From Macrolepiota albuminosa (lineage: Eukaryota; Basidiomycota; Agaricomycetes; Agaricales; Agaricaceae), in the NCBI GenBank assembly GCA_027475525.1, contig JAMWFC010000033.1, positions 682,001 through 746,000 of the forward strand: DNA of 64,000 nucleotides. Direction: 5' to 3'. Of the stretch, positions 11,854 through 23,529 are shown in pieces. Under the pieces are notes generated by a model, which was not told where the DNA came from, made no database searches, and saw only the letters and a list, made by a program, of their open reading frames with translations. A program made the position numbers and the translations under genes. How positions within the stretch are numbered: position 1 is the stretch's first letter; each line of letters begins with the position of its first letter.

Positions 11854-13178
11854 CTAGAACCCATCCTTGAAAAGATGTAGCACAGTGCGAATCGGCGAAA
11901 TTGGTAGAAGCTCGCAGCTAGCCAAACCAGCACGTACAGCCCAATCAATATACAGGGGAAATGAGATCATGGACCAAGCAAAAACCCAAGCATATCCAAT
12001 ACTTCTGGATACTATGGTTGATGGTTTAATGCCCAATCGCGAGGCGGTGCCAATAACTATATCCTCCGCCATGATGGCCAAAACCTGTACGACGAAAAAC
12101 GGGAAAGAGGCGCCAAGATAGTTCCATCCTACCATTGCATCTCCAAATGAATGCATCATCCCAGAAACAGAAAATCCAATGAGCAATTGGGTGTACGAAG
12201 ACAGTAGTGATCCTTTTTCGAAGCCGAAAAATTGGACCACAGACTTCCCGATAGCCGATAGATACTGTCTCGCATTGAGCAAGGAGTTACCTAACGCAGT
12301 TACAGAAGAACATACCCGCCTCATCATCTGATGCCATGTCCGACTGATAAAACATTAGTGAGATCAGAGCTATAAAACATGTTAAAAATCATGAGCATAC
12401 CCCCAAAAGTTCCTCACAGTATAAGCAACACTCCATTTCCCAAAAGGATCAGGCCAGTCAGATGGTGTTGAGCAGCCCAGTGCCACACTGATAGCACTGA
12501 TCAGATAGTACTGCATCCGTATACCTGCATGCGGCGTCGACATCCACGCAATAATGTTCATACATCGGTACAAAATTCCTTGAGATGTAATTGATATCTT
12601 CTCAAGTCCCGTTGATGAGCTGGAGAACAATGGATTCGTATGGATGAATGTCTGGGCAGCATCCATGATAAGAAAACATGCGATTGCGCGGACCATACGT
12701 GAAATGATGAAGGAGCCTCGTTTCATGACAGGCCGATTGGGAACATAGGGTGTCTTCCATGCAGCGTGAGCAAGCTGAAACAGAAGAACAAAGTACGGAA
12801 ACGAACGAGATAATTCCAACCAATGCCACGAGGTGAATGTACGATACATATGGCCCAGAACGTTCTTTTAAGAAGCGGACGAGTGCGAGGATCATCATGG
12901 TCTGAGGAGTGACGGTATTGTCGAAGGGGTTCAGCCAGAAGGAGCAGATGGAGGGCGGTAAAGAACTGGCCGCCGATTGTAGAGCCGATCGAATAATCCT
13001 GCATCTTGTCTCCTGTTGTGTAATGAAGGCCTTTGTAGGATACTAGAGCAAACGCCACGAAGGCGGCGATGCGTGATTTTTTGGACAAGTTTAAGGCTAA
13101 AGTCAGCGCTAAAAAGATGTCGGGTAACACAAGGAACGTAAGGAAAGGCAATGGTGGTCGTGTATCGACAGCAGGCAT
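11854..13178 (-). CDS. Wax synthase-like MBOAT acyltransferase 1
   Basis: Exons 12807-13178, 12401-12774 and 11854-12343 give 411 residues. The family transfers acyl groups to lipid alcohols in membranes. Supporting motifs are RGIGWN near residue 120 and FWGRTWHQMMRR around residues 245-256, which spans the second intron and is the wax-synthase/MBOAT signature, then SGMMHSFGDAMVG with the conserved His. Seven or more hydrophobic segments are visible. The 57-nt second intron is clear. The first (12775-12806) is only 32 nt, GT-AG; without it the frame shifts just after RGIGWN, so either it is an unusually short intron or the gene has a small deletion. A paralogue lies at 61213-62630. Confidence 0.75.
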
Positions 13179-13199
13179 GACCTCAACCTATTCACTGAA

Positions 13200-14300
13200 C
13201 TAATGCCACTGCTAGGGGGGAAATGTAGAGCAAGGTCGAACCATTCTTCAAATCAGAAATTCATCAGTCTGCAGGTCCGTCGGCCATCATCAGATGTCAG
13301 ATGTCAGATCTCATCGCGTTGCAACATTCTTCACTTCCATCTTGACCTTCGTCGCAAGTGATTCGATAGAACATGCATGATTTTGTTAGAAACGGACTGT
13401 ACTGCAGAACTAAGAACAATAAGAGTTATTCAGGGGGCTCCTTGATCTCGTACCACCACGTGCACAGCCACGATGCAACTACGCCTCACCCGCTGGTATG
13501 CCTCCCAATCGCCGCCTCTGACACAGGCCCCTGCCTAGCAAATTGATCAAACAAAGGAGCCCCCCAAACCACACGAACCACCGAGCATAGGTCTACACCC
13601 CAGTAGGACCAGACCACCCAAGACGACCTCCAGCAACCCAGGCAAATGAACTTTCATGCTACATACCCCCTGGGGTAATACACCCACAGCCTGCGACCAG
13701 TCACTCTCCGACTGACCGAATGTCCACCAAACCAAGAACCGAATACGCACGAGCCGCCAGGGTACAAACGAGACCTCTTGCCGCAAGAAACATGTCAGAG
13801 GGCCTATGTCTGAGAGTAGGTTAGTAGAGGTGTTTCTCCTCTTCCGGCCATGTACACATACCCCTGGCTCACACTCTAAAGGCGTTTCCTGGCGTCTGCT
13901 TGGGGAAACATATCGATTTTGGGTTCCGACATGGGTATTTGTATACTCACATGGTGGCTTAAGGCTGGGATAGGGTCCAGGCCTTTGTGGCCTGGAGTCA
14001 GACTTTGAGGCAGCTGCCTCCCTCCACTCTCAGCTGCCCACGCCCATCCAACAGCCCAACCCAGAGACCCTGAGGCCAGAAACCTGGGACCACAATGGTG
14101 AAGGTGACACCACAATGGTTGAGCTCTTGCCTATCTCATTCCCATTTCCACAGACACAGCCCAGCCTCACCCAGAACAGCTATGTGGATCTGGTATGAGC
14201 TGTAGACCCTCTGTGAATAATAAAATGTACAAGGAAGGAACCCTCTCTTCAGGGTAATGCTTCAGTGACTGATCTGCAGTCAATGTTTGCAGCAACCTCC
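13200..14300. other. Gene-free stretch, edge of second repeat island
   Basis: No exon is supported. The first few hundred bases form the upstream region of wax synthase-like gene 1. From about 13540 the sequence turns C-rich and then CpG-poor, running into gag-like remnants. It could include an LTR of the decayed element at 14308-15900, but no boundary is visible. Confidence 0.35.
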
Positions 14301-14307
14301 TCAAAAA

Positions 14308-15900
14308 ATGGCAGAAAGCCAACCAGATAACCAGACAGACACTTCACCAGCCCCTAACTTACTGTTGAACCTAATAAAAGCCCTCACCCCAACCAACAGG
14401 TTCTCAATTATCTACCTGGCAACCTCACTATGGTATAATCTCTTAGTGCATGCACTTTGACAATTACCCGCCCTCCAAATTGCAGATTCAAGACTGGCAG
14501 GGTAGTAGGCAAGCCAACCTTGTTATGGCAAGGGAAAATATGAGAACCCTGATCAAGAAAGTAACTAGTGGAAGGGCAAAATTTTTTTTGCTCCAACAAG
14601 AGAAAGAACTACTTTCTTGACACCACACCAAGTGACAGAACTCACCATAATTACTTTCTAGTCTCAGGCATCACAGAACAAGCATATGTCACATTAATAG
14701 CCTACTTAATAATTTTTATGCCAGAAGCAACTGCTTTCATGCTATCCTACTTCTTATCTGTTTCTTGATTTTTATTCACAATCAAAAGCTCCTCTCTATT
14801 AAAAATACTAATGCTATCAATGAGTCAGAATTTGAAGTAATCCACATTGTGAGAGGGACTCTGATACAGAATGATGAGATGATAAACTTCTTCAAAAGCA
14901 AACTAGTCAATGACATGACATTCCAACATGATCCTAGATCTGCAATGGAAATCCATCTCTATTATCGAAGTCAAGCTCATCAAAGATGAGGACACTGTTA
15001 TCTGAGCTACTAGATTTGGTACAAAGAAACCAAAATAGAATGTGTATACTAGAGACTCTCTACCCATTACATGGGCCAGTTATTTTGCTCTTCTTCAGAA
15101 CCTCAGGTCTATCTAGTTTATTGATATAGTATGGCAGTGTATCTCTAGTAGAAGAAGAGCAGTGCCTGCATTGCTTTAATTACAAAGGTGCAGACCATAT
15201 TCAGATGCATTTCAAGTACACCAAGTTGAGCAGTTGGCTAGGCAATACAACCAATAGAGATAGAGTTGAGGAAACTGCCAAATTTGCCCTTTTAAGCCAG
15301 CTCTCCAAGACCTCAAAATAAAAAAAGATGCCAAACCAGAAAAGTGTACCAAAAGACAGAAGGCCATGCTCTTCAACTGCAAACCACTCCGACTACAGAT
15401 ATGACTGTTGCTAATATACATACATCTTAACACCATATATTAAGTTTCTGTTTTCTTTCATACAAAGAGTACTGAAGCACTGAGATAAATTTACTGGGCC
15501 CTCAGGTGATAGATAATCTCAGTATTAGCTGACTTAAGTAACTGTCAGACAGCATTGTATTTACAAGAGCATTGCTAGGTAGCAATTCTGCTGAAGCAGA
15601 AGGCAAAAGCCAGAAGCATTGTTCAAACCCCTTTAACCTGACACAACAAGCATACAAATACAATACAATAAGACAAATTTTGGCAATGGCTACTATCTGC
15701 TCAGATAGGAGGGTCCAATGGCCCAACTATTGACTATGTCCCTGACAACAACCCAAGCAGAATTAGAAATGGATCACCAATATTAGAGGAAGAAATTCTT
15801 ACTGATAGTGACAGCAAAAGATTGGAAAAAGAGAAAACCTCTCTATATACAGATATAAAGGCAAAAAACAAAACAAAAGGGGGGCAATAAAACTAGCCAC
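14308..15900 (+). mobile_element. Decayed retroelement ORF1 (gag-like)
   Basis: A forward frame starts ATGGCAGAAAGCCAACC and can be followed through many stops and shifts. Near 15158-15205 it contains CLHCFNYKGADH, which looks like a broken CCHC zinc knuckle (CX2CX4GX2-3H), followed by TTNRDRVEETAKFALLSQL near 15250-15305. Gag-type proteins carry such a knuckle for nucleic-acid binding. CpG is rare and stops are frequent, so this is a fossil. The assignment rests on the knuckle and context only; the superfamily is not determined. Confidence 0.4.
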
Positions 15901-17100
15901 CGTCAGGTACTGCTGATTCAGGAGCCTTCTTAGTAAAGCAATGTCTTTACAAAGTGGACTTGATCTATATGTACTCAGAGTGTCTGAAGCTCTATGGACC
16001 AAGTTTTATTGACCTCAGACTTATTCTCTTTCATGTCTTGAGCTCTGAAATATGGCCAGGTTGGAATAAACCAGGAAGGGGAAATTACTAAGGTTGAGTC
16101 AAGAACCAGGAGTTCTAAGATGAGACTGGATTAATAAAGTCAAAGTCACAAGGTGTCTACTAGTCTCAAGTATATGTGCTAGTCAAATATGTGCCAGTCA
16201 AGTGCATGCCAGCCAAAGTTATGAGGCATACAAGTAAAGTTATTCAATATCAAGACTAAAGATATACAGAAGAATAACTATGAGCTATAAGTACTATGGA
16301 TGCCTACTCCAGTGGACTGAGGGAATTCTGAGATGGCATGATGCATGATGCATAATGGCTAGAGTAAGTGGGCATGATTCAGGATGTTGATTGTGGAGGT
16401 GATGACTATGCTAGCATCTTAGAGTTCATGATACAAGGAGTGGCTGAAAGATATGTGTAATGGCAGCATAATGGCAGGCATTAGTTGAAGTATATGATGG
16501 GAGATTAGTGAGGAGATCTGGAAGGGGCTCTAAGAGTGTCCTGGAGTAGATTCTAGAATGAGGAATCATGACAAGGCTGAGGTGACTTTTTCCATCTTGA
16601 GATCTGTTGGGCCTACTCCTGGCATAGTAGCAGTTGACTCCATGGTGGATTGAAGTTATACTAATCAGCCTCAGAATGTGTTCTGTCTTCATACTGCAAG
16701 AAATCTTGTAGCAAACTGTTTTTCTGTCTCCTCTAGTTGCTGAGAAGCATAGATTTTACTTATGGCTTTCTCTAAGTGGAGAGAAAAAGTTGTGACCTTG
16801 CTAGAATTGATAAAATGAGATTAGCTCTATCTGGAGTCAAGACCATCAAGTCTTGACACATTTTTTATTGCAAGTATGCTTGAGCCTCAAGCTTGAGAAT
16901 ATAGATATAAAATTTAATATATTCTATTGTATTTTCAGGGGGTACAGGTTCACCTCTAGCTTGTACTATATATATATATTTTAGTATGTACAGTCCTAGT
17001 CTTGTCTGAGCAGTATTCTTCATAGTCAAAAAATACTTAGCCCATACTAGCAATATCTAAATTTGTAAGATGGACTCCTGGCATCTATCTTTCTCATTAT
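15901..17100. other. CpG-poor repeat-derived stretch
   Basis: No gene or recognisable domain is seen. AT-rich with frequent stops in all frames and few CpGs, consistent with decayed transposon DNA. Confidence 0.4.
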
Positions 17101-17720
17101 TCAATGTTTTCTGATCTTCCCAGCAGACATCTAGTATTCCCTGCTCTGGACCTGCAGCTTGTGCTGCTTCTGGGCCATCAGGGTCAATTCAGTTGGCACT
17201 TGCCAACTGCCCAATTCTAGCACCTGCATACTACCTATAAAGTACAAGATCTTTAACTTTTAGATACAATTCAGGCTGCAGTTGGTTGCTCAGATCTCCT
17301 GGGCTGACAACTACCCCTAGCACTCTGCTCTGAAGTGTCTCATTTTGTGTGCTAGCCTTTATGACTACTTGCTGCTTGAGCTGGCTGTTGCTTAGTCCAC
17401 TGAGTACTACCTGGCATTCTTTAAGGCTGCTGTGGAGTATCTTCTGCTGCTGCCTTTACTTGGAGCTTTGAGGGTTGTGCTGGGTCTGCTGGAATAGCCA
17501 TTGGGTACATGAATGACTGTGCAATAATTTCTTCTTTGCAGTCAAACTTGAGTTGCTAGTTGGTTGACATCTTGGTCAATGTATCAAATGCTTACTGCAG
17601 TGCATCAAATGAAGTTTAATGCTTAGAATTTCTGAGATCTAAACTCTGAGTCTAGCATCACAATTTCTTTGGTTTTCTCTTTTAAAAATAGAATTAAATC
17701 TGAAAGATTCAAAAAAGTAA
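17100..17720 (-). mobile_element. Possible decayed gag-like remnant on the minus strand
   Basis: Read on the minus strand from about 17570 downwards there is a Gln/Ala/Pro-rich stretch interrupted by a few stops (MYPMAIPADPAQPSKLQVK near 17450-17505, then PQQP and KQQPAQAASSHK). Low-complexity polar sequence like this is common at the start of gag-type ORFs, but no domain motif confirms it. Confidence 0.25.
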
Positions 17721-19440
17721 GATGATGTTGAGAGCATAGAATTACACAATAGAACTAAATCAATCTTTGATTTTAGTCCTACAAGTAGTATAACAAAAAG
17801 CTACCTTATATAATAAGATAGACTAATAAGTACATACAATAATTATATAATATTCAATGAAATTATACAAGTATAGTTATATATGTTGATAGGATCCTAT
17901 ACAGGCTAGGTGCATCAACAGCAGGCTTAGCATTGGCTCTGGACATCTTGCTGCATTTGTTCCAAATTTGGCATGCACAATTTATCCATTTTAGGCCTTA
18001 TCCAACAGCTATGCATGGCAAGCAACAGATTTGATCAGTGGTAGTGCTAATGGCAGCTGGAATGACAAGTGACAGCTGGCATCATGCCATTGGCAAGTAT
18101 TGACAGATAGCATCACTCAATCAGCACATGGTACAGCTAGCCAGCAGCAGTGCTTATGACTTGGAATGATAGTGTTTCCCCATGACAGACAGCTTGGTGT
18201 TTCATCTTAGTACCTGATGTTTCTTCACACACTCTCTCTATTCAGATGGACAGCATTCTTGTTCATTTCTTACTATTTAGTTTAATGTGCAGCATTTACT
18301 TATATTTCTTACAGTTTACTGCTTCTTGACAATACTTAGTCACTTAACAATGGTGAACTTATTCTTATTATAAATACTTATCATTGTCACTAGTTACAAA
18401 ACAGAACAGAGTACCTCATTTACTCCTCTCAGTTCATCCTATGATTCAGATTTCTTTTGCACTTAGTGCAAAGTTGCCAACTGTCTGAACATCTCTAGCC
18501 TGCTTGCCACAGTTATGCATATGGAACTTATGTGTTTTGTACCTACAGTAGACAATATGCAGCTTAGTTGTTGCTAAGCCTCTAATTTTCTTGCTGCACT
18601 TTTTGCTGCACCTTACTCATATTGCTCCCCTCTTTCATTTAGATGTACTTTGTCATTAGTGCACTTTCCTTACCACATATATCTTGCCGACTTTCCCTCC
18701 TGATCTTCACCAAATCTTGCCTTTTAACTCATTTCTGACTTGTTCTCTGGGACCTGCCTGGGACTCCCTCAAACAGTTAGCATGCCCAATATATATTTCC
18801 TGGTCAGTAGCCATAAATCATGTCTGCTACTGATCAACTTTTGGGCATCATCAATGTACATTAATATAAGTATGTAGTAACATACTACAGACTGTTACAA
18901 GGTGAATTTGTTAACTTAGAGCTAAGGCTCTAAATTGGCTGGTTACAGCTTCTAAAATAGTCATATTAACATGTTGGAAAAAATCCTCAAAGTCTACACC
19001 CAGTTCCTTGTTAAAGAATTCCTTATTCTTGGGAATATCTTGAATAATAGGCAGTGACATGCTTATGCTCTTTGCCTACAGGAGTGCAGTTTGAGAAGAA
19101 TGCTATAGCTGACTTGGAACAAGCTCAGCTACTATGATGAGATCTAAGAGGAGATAAAAATGTGTCAGAGATATCTAAAAGCAATTTGATAGGCATGAAA
19201 GCTGGAGCATGAGATTTGAGATAAGAGAAGTGTGGAAAAAATGAAGAGTACTATGCAGAAGTACAAGAAAAAGTTGTCCAGACCATAATGTGTTTGTCTG
19301 AAACATATTCCACATTTATTTCATGCCTCTATTTTGTGGCCTTTCAAGTCTCATGTAAGGAGCCTCCTCATTATACTGAGTAGTTATTTGAATGTGTTAA
19401 GAGTAGACACATCATTGAACTTAGCTTGGAATAGGGTTGA
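17721..19440. other. CpG-poor repeat-derived stretch
   Basis: I see no supportable gene. Stops are frequent in all frames and CpG is scarce. Several short words recur (for example CAGCTGG/GACAGCTGGCA around 18055-18130), but they do not form a defined array. Confidence 0.35.
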
Positions 19441-19466
19441 ACATGATCTGGAAACCAGTCCCTTAT

Positions 19467-19619
19467 AAAGTGTATTAGAGTATGTGCTAACAATATTACA
19501 ATTACTACTTACCTAGCAGAGAAAAATTTAAAGAAAACAAGTTTAGAGATTTTCTATGCCAGGACTAATGCTTTTAGGGCCTCAAAAGCATAAGACACAA
19601 CTGTACAGTACAACAAAAC
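19467..19619 (+). repeat. Dispersed ~200-bp repeat, copy B (5' truncated)
   Basis: It begins AAAGTGTATTAGAGTAT and ends ACAACTGTACAGTACAACAAAAC. It matches copies at 5704-5915 and 19862-20061 but lacks their GTGGCTCAGTC start. C-to-T and G-to-A differences dominate. It is followed directly by LINE endonuclease-like sequence. Confidence 0.5.
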
Positions 19620-19639
19620 AGTAAGACCCACACCTCCTC

Positions 19640-19860
19640 AAACAAAAAGAAAGAGCAAACAGGGAACAATAAGATTAGCTTCTTTAAATATGAAAGGATA
19701 AGAATTGGTATCAACACAACAGAAATGAAATGAAATAAGTCAACTAATGAGGAAAAATAAAATTGATGTTTTAGCCTTGCAAGAAACTCATCTGAATGAG
19801 AAAAACAGAAAACAACTCAACAATATTTTTGAAAGACACATATATATAGTAGCAAGCCTT
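19640..19860 (+). mobile_element. LINE fragment: N-terminus of an endonuclease domain
   Basis: The forward strand encodes SLNMKG near 19681 and, after a frame break, EISQLMRKNKIDVLALQETHL near 19733-19795, followed by NRKQLNNIF. The SxNMxG...IDVLALQETHL pattern is the start of the apurinic-type endonuclease domain of non-LTR retrotransposons. Only about 70 residues remain, with stops and a frameshift, and the sequence is cut off by repeat copy C. No reverse transcriptase follows, so it is a dead fragment. Confidence 0.6.
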
Positions 19861-19861
19861 G

Positions 19862-20061
19862 ACACGTTTCCATGCTTTAGAGGCCCCAGAAGCATTCAAC
19901 CTGGTATAGGAAATCCATAGACTTGTTCTCTTTGAATCTTCCTCTGTCAGATGAGTAGTTATTATAATATTGTTAGTATATACTCTAATACACTTTGGAT
20001 CTCGCTCTGCCAGCTGTGTGACTGAGCCATAGCTTCCAAAGGTCATCCTTACAGATATGGT
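19862..20061 (-). repeat. Dispersed ~200-bp repeat, copy C (inverted)
   Basis: On the minus strand this copy carries the full start (TATGGCTCAGTCACACAGCTGG), the internal TGACAGAGGAAGATTCAAAG block and TTCTGGGGCCTCTAAAGCATGG, matching copy A at 5704-5915. It abuts the LINE endonuclease fragment on its left. Its 92-residue open frame is not conserved in the other copies. Confidence 0.5.
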
Positions 20062-20550
20062 GTCTATGATGCAAGTAGAGAATCACAAGAGAGTCCAACT
20101 TGGAAAACCCCTCACAAAAAAAAAAATATCAAATAGACTCAAGGCAGCAATTAGTAGGAAGATTAAACTAGATTGCCTGGCAACAGATAGATATAGGTTT
20201 GGGAAATTAGCCTTGGAGTCAAAAACAGTAAAAAAACACTTGGGCAAACTTACTGTCAGATGATCTTAACTTTTTCAAGTCATGGAGAAAGATTTCTGTG
20301 GTTTTAGTAGCTATTTGTTGTTGGTTGATGAGTCTCACATACAGTGTGTAAAGGCTACCAGGGTGGCTCCAAAGACAAGGAATTTTCTTAAAAAAGAACA
20401 CAAAATGCAGATTATCCTAGTCTATGCAAGGTTGACCTATGTGAACTGTCTGTAGACTATAGAGATACCACTGAAAAAAAAGAAGAAGAAGAAATAAAGA
20501 GTTCCCTAACAGAAGCTAACATAAGTAGATATATCTAGAAACTAATAGAA
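20062..20550. other. CpG-poor gene-free stretch
   Basis: No recognisable gene. A 68-residue forward frame at 20057-20263 is basic and has no start context or domain, so it is not called. Confidence 0.35.
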
Positions 20551-20555
20551 CCACA

Positions 20556-20743
20556 AAAAAAAATCTTTGAAAATAAGCATTGAAACATATGGCTTGCTTC
20601 TTTCTACATTTTCATTGAGAACTTTCTACCTTTTCTTGAACTCCCTGCTTTTTCTTGGTATTGCTTCAAGGAAGCAGGAGGCTCAAGAAAAAATGCAGAA
20701 AGAAGCAGGTTAAGTTTTTCAATGCTTATTTTCAAAGAAAAAA
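20556..20743. repeat. Long imperfect inverted repeat (hairpin, MITE-like)
   Basis: The outer arms at about 20556-20613 and 20687-20743 are near-perfect inverted copies; AATAAGCATTGAAA on the left matches TTTCAATGCTTATT on the right. Inner arms near 20636-20650 and 20670-20687 (CTTGAACTCCCTGCTT against AAGCAGGAGGCTCAAG) extend the pairing, leaving a loop of about 20 nt. The whole forms one foldback of about 190 nt. It could be a small nonautonomous DNA element or a hairpin RNA source. No target duplication was identified. Confidence 0.55.
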
Positions 20744-20792
20744 TCACTTCTCTTTCATTAAAAAAACTAAATAAAAAATTAGACAAATTTCT

Positions 20793-20946
20793 ATCCTGTT
20801 TTCAGTGGGAAAGAATGGTAAAAAGGCAACTTTTTTCATTGTAAAAGGAAAAAGATAAACATTTTTTGAATCCTGTTTTCAGTGGGAAAGAATGGTAAAA
20901 AGGCAACTTTTTTCATTGTAAAAGGAAAAAGATAAACATTTTTTGA
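20793..20946. repeat. Exact 77-bp tandem duplication, site 1
   Basis: Bases 20793-20869 and 20870-20946 are identical, head to tail, with a period of exactly 77 and no extension of identity on either side. The surrounding DNA is old and CpG-poor, so a mismatch-free duplicate must be very recent or artefactual. Confidence 0.9.
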
Positions 20947-21086
20947 CAATTTAGTGAAAAAAATTCTCATATATTTTGAGAAAATACAACATGGAAGTGG
21001 TATGACAGGTTTCTTTTGTACTTTTTCCAACAGAAATATTTTCCAGTCCCAGCAGTGCTTATGCTACTTGATCTAAAAGTAGGTTA

Positions 21087-21152
21087 AGTGCTTTAGCTCA
21101 ACGGTTAGAGCATTAAAAGAGGGGGTTGTCGGTTCGATTCCAGCAAGTGCTG
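21087..21152 (+). pseudogene. tRNA-like relic, organellar type
   Basis: AGTGCTT pairs with AAGTGCT (two G-U pairs) as an acceptor stem. The D-arm TAGCTCAACGGTTAGAGCA is intact, and the T-arm GTCGG-TTCGATT-CCAGC has one C-A mismatch. Between the D and T arms only about 16 nt remain where about 23 are needed, so no normal anticodon arm can form. The TTTAGCTCAACGGTTAGAGCA style resembles mitochondrial or bacterial tRNAs, suggesting a decayed nuclear insertion of organellar DNA. It should not be functional. Confidence 0.5.
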
Positions 21153-21159
21153 CTTGCTT

Positions 21160-22834
21160 TTATGCAATATCTCGTGTCCTGTCTATTACTAGTTATATCC
21201 ACCAGATATTGGCAGGGTGATATATCACACACTTGTGATTAGAAGCTAAGCATGATATATTATGGCTTCTAACTACAAGACCGATCTGATATATGAAAGC
21301 CTTGTAGCCTCACGTGTAGCTGAAATCCTTCTCACGGTTGATGACCTGCTCTCCGGCGACGTCCAAATACCTGCTCACGTTGTGGTAGACAATGCTCAGA
21401 CTACTCCGATTGCCTCAGCTCATCACTCACCCCATCATGGCACACATCCATCAAAGATTGATTCGATCTCAGGCACTTTATCTCTCTCGGCATTATTTCA
21501 TCTTTCTCTGGTTGGCATTATACGTAAATTGTTGCTAGAGAATCGCAATGTTGTCACTATCAATTGTAATGTCCACTGTTTATGATAGTTTAGAAAAACA
21601 TGAAGTTTTCACAACATAGAATAACATAAAAGTTTTTATGACATAGGATGTTCAACATGATATTGGTCTCTATTTGGCACACCGATGCCAATATTGAGCT
21701 GAGAGCTCAGGCCTGCCTATTTTTGTTCACATGTTATATATGATCGAGAGCCACCTGTTGTTGGGCATAGCCAACTGCAGTATTGCAATGGACATGAGAA
21801 TAGGTCTCTTGAAGTATCATGTCCCAACCAATCTTACAGAGTGGTGCATGTACCCTAATAACTATTCTGATAGAAATTTTAAATTAAACAGAGTTTTTGA
21901 GTTTTCGTCAGACGAAGCTAAATATGTGCCCAAGTCTGCTCATGATTTTGCTTTAATCTTTACTCCGACCCCCTCCATCTGTGAAAATACATGGCTCAGC
22001 CTCCAATATACAACACTTCAGAAGAACAAAGACTTGCTCAGAATGCCAGAAACAAGCAGAGTTATCACAAGTAAGTATAGTTTTTGCATACATAGTCACC
22101 TCAGTGTTGGTAATAATAACAATACTCATACAATTTCTCTCTTGCATCATTCTCGCTGTCTGTCATCTATTCGGAGAAACTCTTGCATAGCACTACTACT
22201 ATCTGTATCATCATCCAATGCTGTGCTTGTCATTTTCTCATGTCATTTGCATTGTAAAACAAAGAATACATATGTTGCGAAGATCTGTGCCCTGTGACCA
22301 TCTAGAGATTTAGAATGAGATCGACTGATCTGAAATGAGATCCAGGAACCGCTGCACGTGAGAAGTGGCGGGAAGGGCGCGCTGTAAGCAGGCGGACATA
22401 CAAGGAACACCTATATTTGGCCAGAGCGTCGGAAAGCAGCCGGTGTGCAAGCATGCTATTTGGTCCTGCATGGTCATGTCACGTGTACTTGTAACGACAA
22501 GCTGTAATATATCATGGCTTGACTTGTACTTACAAGACTTTAATATATCAAACTGACTATATGGCCTGTTATATCATCTCGGGTAATGAATAAAGTTCGT
22601 TCCACTTGACGTGCACGAAACTGAGTTATATTACCTATTGTCTCGCCTATATTTGACTACTGCACATCGATCTTTAAAAATAAAAACGTGTACATAATTG
22701 GTTCCTAATCAGAGTTCTAACAAAGACAAAGTGCACTATCCCCAGTCAGCACTTCTCTTACATTGCACCCAAGAACTCTCCGATCTGGGCGCGACGTTGA
22801 ACTACTGTTGGCTCCCCCGGAAGTTGCGGGAGCT
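21160..22834. other. Sparse region with two weak open frames
   Basis: CpG content is higher here than in the preceding island. Two forward frames begin with ATG: 21262-21585 (107 residues) and 21731-22297 (188 residues). Neither shows a domain, signal peptide or convincing splice structure, and they are not called separately. A CACGTG lies near 22356 and another near 22480. The end (22780-22835) is the 3' region of the minus-strand gene that follows and holds a GCTCCC/GGGAGC inverted repeat. Confidence 0.35.
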
Positions 22835-23433
22835 CTAACACTTCAGCTGTAATAATACAATCTGACTCTGGTATAATTCAACAGATTTTCGGAGGTAAGA
22901 GACTGTACAAAGGAATACATGGAAGATGAGATTCCTACCTAGGAGGTTAAAAATGTCTCTTTTGAGTATTGGCATGCCTGCAACTATCTGGATACCTGCT
23001 GGGTACTGGAGAGGAGAATTGAACGGCATTCTGGCGTTACAAAGCTGGATGGGGAGACGTCGAACGCTTGAAGGCAAAAGTCGTGATTCAGGGCGCAAGG
23101 TCACGCGATCACAGGAATTGCACACCGACCACTTCTCGACAGCAATGTTACGCATTTTGAGAGCTGTGAGTTCATTTTGCGTCGCTGCTATTGCTGCAGT
23201 GTTTGCTATGATTGTCTCCTGAACCATAATGATGAGGCCCTGAATGAGAAGAATTGGTCAACCCATCCAGGTAAAGCTTTTAAAATAGGGAACGAAGAAT
23301 CAGGAAGCCTGGGTGAGGTGCTTACCTGGATGTCCTCCAAGGTCAAAGGTCGTTGTCCGTCGTGCATAGGCATTGAACCTTGATCAGTTATACCCAGAGA
23401 CTCGGAGCTTTGGTCAAGTTGGGCGACAGTCAT
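22835..23433 (-). CDS. Hypothetical protein, 170 residues
   Basis: Exons 23326-23433 and 22835-23239 join in frame across an 86-nt GT-AG intron. The first exon is polar (MTVAQLDQSSESLG). The second starts with an amphipathic Ala/Thr/Gln-rich helix that could form a coiled coil. A CNSC pair and a later Cys follow. The tail from about 22920 contains a possible in-frame 36-nt intron, so the C-terminus may be 12 residues shorter. No family is recognised and there is no signal peptide. A TATA-like run about 85 bp upstream and a normal intron favour a real gene over chance. Confidence 0.4.
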
Positions 23434-23514
23434 TGGGATCAGGATATAGTAGATGGTGTATTGGTGAACAGATTAATGAAAGGATTGTTGGTGTTCGCGT
23501 TACAGTTGAGGGTT

Positions 23515-23522
23515 TATATATA
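23515..23522 (-). promoter_or_regulatory. TATA-like box of the 170-residue gene
   Basis: Minus-strand TATATATA lies about 85 bp upstream of the start codon at 23433. Position and sequence only. Confidence 0.35.
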
Positions 23523-23529
23523 GTGAGAG

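Noticed and set aside
21262..22297. Two forward frames of 107 and 188 residues
   Set aside because: They begin with ATG in CpG-containing DNA, but no domain, intron or promoter evidence was found. Mentioned in the region note only.
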